A stretch of DNA of 53,774 nt from CAYFUR01 sp964346275 (GTDB lineage Bacteria; Sumerlaeota; Sumerlaeia; SLMS01), in NCBI GenBank assembly GCA_964346275.1, contig CAYFUR010000010.1, positions 1 to 53,774 of the forward strand, in the 5' to 3' direction. Position numbers and translations under genes: made by a program. Shown here in pieces: positions 51,309-53,774 of this stretch; within the stretch, counting starts at the first letter, position 1; every line of letters starts with the position of its first letter. The notes beneath the pieces were generated by a model, which was given only the letters and a program-made list of their open reading frames with translations, did no database searches and was not told the origin of the DNA.

Positions 51309-52751
51309 ATGAATCATCCCCCCGCCCTTGTGTGGTTTCGCCGGGATTTCCGGCTGCATGACAATGAGGCCTTGGCCGCCGCCTGTGAAGTCAAGCGGCC
51401 CATGATCCCGGTTTTTATATGGACCCCGGAAGACGAAGAGGGGGAATGGGCTCATGGCGGTGCTTCCCGCTGGTGGATGCATCATTCTTTGCAAGTCTTG
51501 CAAAAAGAGCTGCATAAGCACCACTCACGTCTCATCATCTGTCGTGGAGATGCGGAGCAGGAACTGGAACGCCTGATCGACGAAACGGGCGCCACCGCCG
51601 TGTTCTGGAATCGCCTCTACAATCCGCTCACCATCCCCAGAGACATAAGAATTAAGGACAAGCTCGACCGCCACGGACTCGAAGTGAAGTCTTTCAGCGG
51701 AGAACTCCTCTTCGAACCCACGGAGGTCCGGAACAAGCAGGGCGAGCCCTTCAAGGTCTTTACCCCGTTCTGGAAGCACCTGCTCACGCTGGAAGAACCT
51801 CCAGGACCTCTTCTCATCCCACCCTTTAAAAACCCAGAGGATTGGCCTGAGAGCCAGAGTCTGGAATCTCTTGAACTGCTTCCGAAGTTCGATTGGGCGG
51901 GAGGGTTGCGCGAAACCTGGAAGCCCGGCGAAGTCGGCGCCCATGAGCGTCTCGAGGAATTCCTCTCTGATGGACTGGCCACCTACGGCTCTGAACGCAA
52001 TCGTCCTGATCTGCCGGGAACTTCCCGTCTTTCGCCCCACCTCCATCACGGTGAAATGACGCCGCGGACGATCTGGCACCAGGTATCACACCACATGGCG
52101 CGAAATATGTCCGGCGAGGGAAAGAAGTCCGCCCGTGCCTTTCTTCGGGAAATTGGATGGAGAGAGTTCAGCTATCACATGCTTTTCCATTTTCCCGAGA
52201 CCATCGACCAGCCGCTGCGCGAGAACTTTCGGAGTTTTCCCTGGCAATACGATGAGAGGAAGCTCCGAGCCTGGCAGAAAGGCCAGACCGGCTATCCCAT
52301 TGTAGATGCCGGGATGCGCGAACTCTGGCACACGGGATGGATGCACAATCGCGTGCGCATGATCGTGGCCTCGTTTCTCGTGAAAGATCTTATGCTGCCG
52401 TGGCAGGAAGGCGCTGCCTGGTTCTGGGACACGCTTGTCGATTCCGATCTGGCCAGCAACACCATGGGATGGCAATGGGCTGCCGGCTGCGGCGCTGATG
52501 CCGCGCCTTTCTTCCGGATCTTTAATCCTATGCTCCAGGGCAAGAAATTCGACCCCGAAGGCGCCTACACCCGGCGATGGGTGCCGGAAATTGCCCGCCT
52601 TCCCGACAAGCACCTGTTCAGCCCATGGGAGGCTTCCGAAGAACAACTCGAGCAAGCGGGGGTTGCACTCGGCGAGACGTACCCTCATCCTCTCGTAGAC
52701 CACTTTGAGATGCGCGAGCAGGCTTTGGCCGCGTTTCAAAAAATTAAATAA
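51309..52751 (+). CDS. phrB: Deoxyribodipyrimidine photo-lyase
   Basis: A 480-residue class I photolyase that uses FADH- and blue light to split cyclobutane pyrimidine dimers. It starts PALVWFRRDFRLHDNEAL (antenna-binding Rossmann domain). FAD-domain blocks are GTSRLSPHLHHGEMTPRTIW, REIGWREFSYHMLFHFP, GMRELWHTGWMHNRVRM and the C-terminal WFWDTLVDSDLASNTMGWQWAAGCGADAAPFFRIFNP (described here by its motifs DTLVD, NTMGWQW and FRIFNP). It lies 36 bases after the chalcone-isomerase-like gene and fits a light-protective role. Confidence 0.95.
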   Translation: MNHPPALVWFRRDFRLHDNEALAAACEVKRPMIPVFIWTPEDEEGEWAHGGASRWWMHHSLQVLQKELHKHHSRLIICRGDAEQELERLIDETGATAVFWNRLYNPLTIPRDIRIKDKLDRHGLEVKSFSGELLFEPTEVRNKQGEPFKVFTPFWKHLLTLEEPPGPLLIPPFKNPEDWPESQSLESLELLPKFDWAGGLRETWKPGEVGAHERLEEFLSDGLATYGSERNRPDLPGTSRLSPHLHHGEMTPRTIWHQVSHHMARNMSGEGKKSARAFLREIGWREFSYHMLFHFPETIDQPLRENFRSFPWQYDERKLRAWQKGQTGYPIVDAGMRELWHTGWMHNRVRMIVASFLVKDLMLPWQEGAAWFWDTLVDSDLASNTMGWQWAAGCGADAAPFFRIFNPMLQGKKFDPEGAYTRRWVPEIARLPDKHLFSPWEASEEQLEQAGVALGETYPHPLVDHFEMREQALAAFQKIK

Positions 52752-52800
52752 ACTGAGAAGGCATTTCTCAGCGAGAGACCACACACTCAGGAGATTCTCT

Positions 52801-53436
52801 ATGCAGCTTCGGACATTCGTCCTTCCCATCCTCATCACCTGCCTGGCCTTCCTCGCAGGCTGCACCACCACCAAGACCTCCACAACGGCGCGCACCGCCG
52901 TGGAAATGGCCCTCATGTCCGAGTCGGCCAAACGCGCGATCGATGAATTGGACGACGGAGCCGTCGGCCCCTACCAGCGGTTCTTCATTGACGAGAATTA
53001 CTTTGTAGCCACCGACCAGGAATACATGCTGTCCGCCCTGCGCCGCGCGCTCCTCAACAAGGGCCTGCACAGCGTTGAATCCGAGGAAGATGCCGACATC
53101 ATCGTCCAGCCCCGTATTGCCGCCGCCGCCATCGATGAGAACAAGGGCATGCTTGGAGTTCCTTCCGTCCCCGCCGCGCTGCCCGGCATCGGAGCCATCG
53201 AATTGCCGGAACTCGCCCTTTACAAGAAATTCAAGCAGGAAGCCGTCAATAAAATGGGCGTGTTCGCTATCAACGCCGACGACCGCAGCCTTGCTTTTGA
53301 TTGGGGAGAAGGCTCCGGCGAAGCCTATTACACCCGCTATACCGTCCTCTTTTTGATCACCTTCCGGACGACCGATTTGAACGAGCCCTACCGCAAGCCC
53401 AAAGAAGAGAAGGCCGAGGAAGAAGATATGGAATAA
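52801..53436 (+). CDS. Lipoprotein of unknown function
   Basis: A 211-residue lipoprotein. The signal LPILITCLAFLAGC ends in a clear lipobox (LAGC, lipidated C21). The mature part starts TTTKTSTTARTAVEMALMSESAKRAI, then has an EEDADIIVQPRIA strand, a Gly/Pro-rich GVPSVPAALPGIG loop and a Lys/Glu-rich tail (KPKEEKAEEEDME). No family is certain; similar ARTAxE-type lipoproteins occur in planctomycete-like genomes. The ATG at 52801 is preceded by AGGAG. Confidence 0.8.
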   Translation: MQLRTFVLPILITCLAFLAGCTTTKTSTTARTAVEMALMSESAKRAIDELDDGAVGPYQRFFIDENYFVATDQEYMLSALRRALLNKGLHSVESEEDADIIVQPRIAAAAIDENKGMLGVPSVPAALPGIGAIELPELALYKKFKQEAVNKMGVFAINADDRSLAFDWGEGSGEAYYTRYTVLFLITFRTTDLNEPYRKPKEEKAEEEDME

Positions 53437-53462
53437 CGGCGTCATCCACTTCTAACGCTGAT

Positions 53463-53502
53463 AAGCGCCCGCAGCCTGCTTTTGTCTTGACCGCGGGCGC
53501 TT
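53463..53502 (+). terminator. Intrinsic terminator after the lipoprotein gene
   Basis: A 10-bp stem AAGCGCCCGC / GCGGGCGCTT with a 20-base loop, followed by CCTTTCT. It lies 27 bases after the lipoprotein stop codon. Confidence 0.75.
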
Positions 53503-53530
53503 CCTTTCTCTAACCGTGTGCGTCTCCGGG

Positions 53531-53606
53531 GCTGGCGTAGCTCAGCTGGCAGAGCAGCTGATTTGTAATCAGCAGGTCGTCGGTTCGAATCCGTCCGCCA
53601 GCTCCA
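53531..53606 (+). tRNA. tRNA-Thr (anticodon UGU)
   Basis: A 76-base cloverleaf: acceptor stem GCTGGCG paired with CGCCAGC, a D-arm TAGCTCAGCTGGCAGAGCA, an anticodon stem GCTGA/TCAGC with loop TTTGTAA (anticodon TGT, threonine ACA/ACG), and a T-arm with GGTTCGAATCC. CCA is encoded at 53604-53606. Confidence 0.97.
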
Positions 53607-53718
53607 TTTCACTGAGGTCCAAACCGGACACATCGGTAACACATTGTTCCTAAGACATGAGGGTCCATCCGGGTTTTTCCAACATTGGGCGGCTGACGTG
53701 TGAGGGAGTGCCCCATCC

Positions 53719-53774
53719 ATGTGCGGACGATTTCATCCAGCCTCCATCGAAGACATTGCACCCTATCTCGACGG
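53719..53774 (+). CDS. SRAP/YedK (HMCES) family protein, 5' end only
   Basis: The first 18 codons before the window ends read MCGRFHPASIEDIAPYLD. The MCGRF start, exposing Cys2 after Met removal, is diagnostic of SOS-response-associated peptidase (YedK/HMCES), which crosslinks to abasic sites in single-stranded DNA. GAGGGAG upstream supports the ATG. The gene is truncated by the window edge, not evidently broken. Confidence 0.75.
   Translation, partial: MCGRFHPASIEDIAPYLD

Noticed and set aside
1..53774. Insertion sequence, prophage, toxin-antitoxin or CRISPR array
   Set aside because: No transposase, integrase, phage structural gene, regularly spaced repeat or paired toxin-antitoxin genes were seen.

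Overview
The window reads as a dense, GC-rich chromosome segment from an uncultured diderm (Gram-negative-type) bacterium. Evidence for a diderm is an MCE/MlaD-type lipid-transport protein, lipoprotein and type IV pilin-like signals, and a membrane-anchored SurA/PpiD-like isomerase. The pilin-like protein with a very regular N-terminus, the planctomycete-style leucine-rich-repeat and beta-helix proteins, and many TTG/GTG starts fit a PVC-neighbouring or Sumerlaeota/Hydrogenedentota-like lineage. That placement is inference from style, not a phylogeny. I see no insertion sequence, prophage, CRISPR array or rRNA. One tRNA-Thr(UGU) lies near the right edge.

Left part (1-25.3 kb): a hydroxyacid-dehydrogenase-like oxidoreductase; a pair of probable polysaccharide-related proteins (a toroid-like enzyme and a secreted beta-helix protein); gatB, acpH and a MATE exporter in one operon; a two-receiver regulator with a decayed second receiver; a PfkB kinase, an orphan CHC2 zinc-ribbon protein and a Na+/H+ antiporter fused to a PTS-EIIA domain; a hydrolase-nadE pair; a beta-CASP nuclease; RidA; a small pilin-C-terminus-like protein; an LRR protein; a GNAT-RNase HI fusion; a major-pilin-like protein; agmatine deiminase; a MazG-like protein; and a small PilX-like protein.

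Middle (25.4-36.6 kb): ten tightly packed minus-strand genes look like one operon. In transcription order they are a degenerate biotin-ligase-like protein, a small anchored protein, a serine-hydrolase-fold protein lacking its catalytic residues, MlaF, MlaD, three different GT-C-type multi-pass proteins, a GT2 polyprenol-phosphate sugar transferase and UppP. Together they suggest an envelope lipid/glycan assembly module with two pseudoenzymes at its head.

Right part (36.7-53.8 kb): a small membrane protein; a GAF-PAS histidine kinase; a strong candidate for a 6S-like structured RNA on the minus strand (39754-39908); a DUF4912 protein with a histone-like basic tail; a PPIase; CstA; and then a light-response cluster. 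That cluster is a CarH/LitR-type MerR regulator with the full adenosylcobalamin-binding signature, followed by an SDR, an FAD oxidoreductase, a cyclopropane-fatty-acid-synthase-type methyltransferase, a chalcone-isomerase-like protein and a photolyase. A lipoprotein, the tRNA and the first codons of an SRAP/YedK gene close the window. The first 58 bases look like a leucyl-tRNA synthetase fragment with no room for the rest of the gene, so the left edge may be a misassembly or a remnant.
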